A stretch of 64,000 nucleotides of DNA. Origin: DATLLN01 sp963720885 (lineage in GTDB: Bacteria; Actinomycetota; Thermoleophilia; Gaiellales; JAICJC01). Both the position numbers and the translations under genes were made by a program. The notes under the pieces were generated by a model. The model saw nothing but the letters and a program-made list of their open reading frames with translations, was not told the origin of the DNA and ran no database searches. The stretch lies in contig CAVRGW010000006.1 of the NCBI GenBank assembly GCA_963720885.1, positions 558,001 through 622,000 of the forward strand, read 5' to 3'. Within the stretch, counting starts at the first letter, position 1; every line of letters starts with the position of its first letter. This document shows positions 62,831-64,000 of this stretch, in pieces.

Positions 62831-64000
62831 GCTCCGGGCGGGCGCTCTCCCGCGGCAGCAGCAGCCCGAGCAGCACCAGCGGCAGCCACCAGCAGACGTA
62901 CGGGTAGAACCAGTAGCTGGAGACCATCTGCGTCGCCAGCATCGCCGCGCCGGCGAGAGCCGCGACCGCGGCGGCGTCCTTGCGGCCCCGCGGCAGCACC
63001 GCGAGCAGCAGCAGCCCCAGCGCGACGGCCACCTGGGCGGCCTGCTGCAGCCAGCCGATGTCGGGCCAGCCCGGGTGGTACGCGGGCAGCGTCCAGATCG
63101 ACAGCGGCGTCACACGGTCGAGCTGGTACCCCATCGTCTCGTCCCAGAACGTTCGCAGCGACCCGCCGTGAAGGAACAGGGTGGAGCACAGCAGGAGGCC
63201 GGCGCCGACGAAGCCGGCCAGCGTCGCCAGCCGGTGCCGGAGCGAGAACATCAGCGGCACCAGGCAGAACGGCGAGAGCTTCGACAGCGCGGCGAGCGCA
63301 AGCATCGCGCCGCGCGCCGCCGGCCGCGCGAGCAGCGCCATCATCCACGCCAGCAGCGCGCCCACCAGCGCGTCGTTGGTGTTCAGGTTGAGCGCATACA
63401 GCGTGAACGGGTTGGCCGCCCAGCCGAACGCCATCAGCACCCCCAGCCTGCGCGACCCCAGCCGCCAGCCCGCGACGAACAGCCCGAGGATGGCGGCGAT
63501 GTCGAAGGCGGATGCGGCGACGTGCGCCGCCGGCAGGTCGTCCCACAGGCCGCTCCACCCGAGGATCGCGACGAACGGGACGTACGCCACGTAGACGGCC
63601 GGGCCGTAGGTGCCGCCGGTCGAGACGGGCGACTCGCAGCGCCCCGAGGTGCGCTGGACGTAGCCCACCGGATCGCCGCCCGACCGGTAGCCCGCACAGG
63701 GCGTGCCGTCCGACGTCGGGAACGAGCCCCAGGGCGCGCGTCCGTCGATCAGCCGGTCGGCCCCCACCACGCTGGCGTAGCCGACGTCGAGGATGTTCGA
63801 GTTCTGGTTGTTCAGCCCCAGCCGGAAGCCGACCAGCGCGAAGATCGCGGCAACCAGGATCAGCGTGTGCGTCGGCCCGATCGGCGAGCGGCGAGGCGCC
63901 GAGCTGAACCCGATCCGGGTCATCCGCGCCGCCAGGTACAGCATCGGCGGGTAGACCAACGGCGTGGCCCAGAAGATCTCGCCATGGTTGAAGAACCGCA
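62805..64000 (-). CDS. Polytopic membrane protein, GT87/mannosyltransferase-like (5' end outside window)
   Basis: The frame stays open to the window edge, so the N-terminus is missing; at least 398 residues are encoded. It has about ten hydrophobic segments. An upstream FFNHGEIFWATPLVYPPMLYLAARM stretch and loops such as SNILDVGYASVVGADRLIDGRAPWG and GTYGPAVYVAYVPF carry the acidic, proline- and tyrosine-rich pattern of polyprenyl-phosphate-dependent GT-C mannosyltransferases of the DUF2029/GT87 type. The acceptor is unknown. Confidence 0.7.
   Translation of the reverse strand, partial: RFFNHGEIFWATPLVYPPMLYLAARMTRIGFSSAPRRSPIGPTHTLILVAAIFALVGFRLGLNNQNSNILDVGYASVVGADRLIDGRAPWGSFPTSDGTPCAGYRSGGDPVGYVQRTSGRCESPVSTGGTYGPAVYVAYVPFVAILGWSGLWDDLPAAHVAASAFDIAAILGLFVAGWRLGSRRLGVLMAFGWAANPFTLYALNLNTNDALVGALLAWMMALLARPAARGAMLALAALSKLSPFCLVPLMFSLRHRLATLAGFVGAGLLLCSTLFLHGGSLRTFWDETMGYQLDRVTPLSIWTLPAYHPGWPDIGWLQQAAQVAVALGLLLLAVLPRGRKDAAAVAALAGAAMLATQMVSSYWFYPYVCWWLPLVLLGLLLPRESARPELTTPIRGA

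Overview
The window is a very G+C-rich, gene-dense stretch of bacterial chromosome. Codon use, GTG/TTG starts, 4-nt start/stop overlaps, futalosine-route menaquinone genes, a b6-type cytochrome bc complex and stand-alone actinobacterial sensor-like membrane proteins point to Actinobacteriota, most likely a Thermoleophilia/Solirubrobacterales-type lineage. That placement is inference: there is no rRNA or other phylogenetic marker here. I saw no tRNA, rRNA, CRISPR array or transposase, and no gap without a gene exceeds 300 bases.

Layout. 1-2.1 kb: tail of a carbohydrate ABC importer (binding protein plus two permeases). 2.1-7.3 kb (minus): orphan membrane sensor, agmatinase, a small lipoprotein-like gene between 29-bp inverted repeats, a PEP-mutase-like/DUF5519 pair and a GH18 protein. 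7.4-11.8 kb: small FPASDPP protein, Dps, Orn/Lys/Arg decarboxylase, and an ECF sigma factor coupled to a membrane beta-propeller protein. 11.8-15.4 kb (minus): glycosyltransferase, dTDP-rhamnose 4-epimerase-like enzyme, nitrilase and a Phd/VapC pair. 15.5-23.8 kb: HIT protein, then flavoprotein, class I fumarase alpha and beta, phosphosulfolactate synthase, APS reductase, APS kinase, ATP sulfurylase and two TauE/SafE exporters. 23.8-42.7 kb: a large surface-polysaccharide region (two polymerase/ligase-like proteins, glycosyltransferases, initiating sugar transferase, PglD- and DegT-type enzymes, heptose genes gmhB-gmhA-hddA, a Wzz-like protein), with a LysR regulator inside it. 42.7-53 kb (mostly minus): mqnC, mqnA, mqnE, prenyl synthase, menG, ubiX, cytochrome bc complex and ubiD, a menaquinone plus respiratory supercluster. 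53.7-64 kb: repeats, methyltransferase, LemA, SDR, hemL, hemB, XRE-TPR regulator, AI-2E-type membrane protein, degenerate LytM-like protein, YmdB-type phosphoesterase and a partial polytopic membrane protein.

The most interesting system is the 15.9-23.8 kb locus. It holds every step from sulfate to sulfite, no sulfite reductase, and phosphosulfolactate synthase, which joins sulfite to phosphoenolpyruvate. The co-transcribed fumarase-like and fumarate-reductase-like proteins would fit conversion of C3 sulfonates that are isosteric with malate, fumarate and succinate, and the TauE/SafE proteins fit export. A palindrome ATAAG-N5-CTTAT sits just upstream of the operon and again directly upstream of the lysR gene at 38.7 kb, and I found it nowhere else in the window, so the LysR protein is a candidate regulator.

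Two window-wide patterns stand out. At least 17 genes carry a TANNNT hexamer 6-8 nt before the start codon, which suggests widespread leaderless transcription. Two families of short palindromic repeats (GGGGTCAGACCCC and GTGCCYGGCAC) lie only between genes, mostly in inverted pairs.
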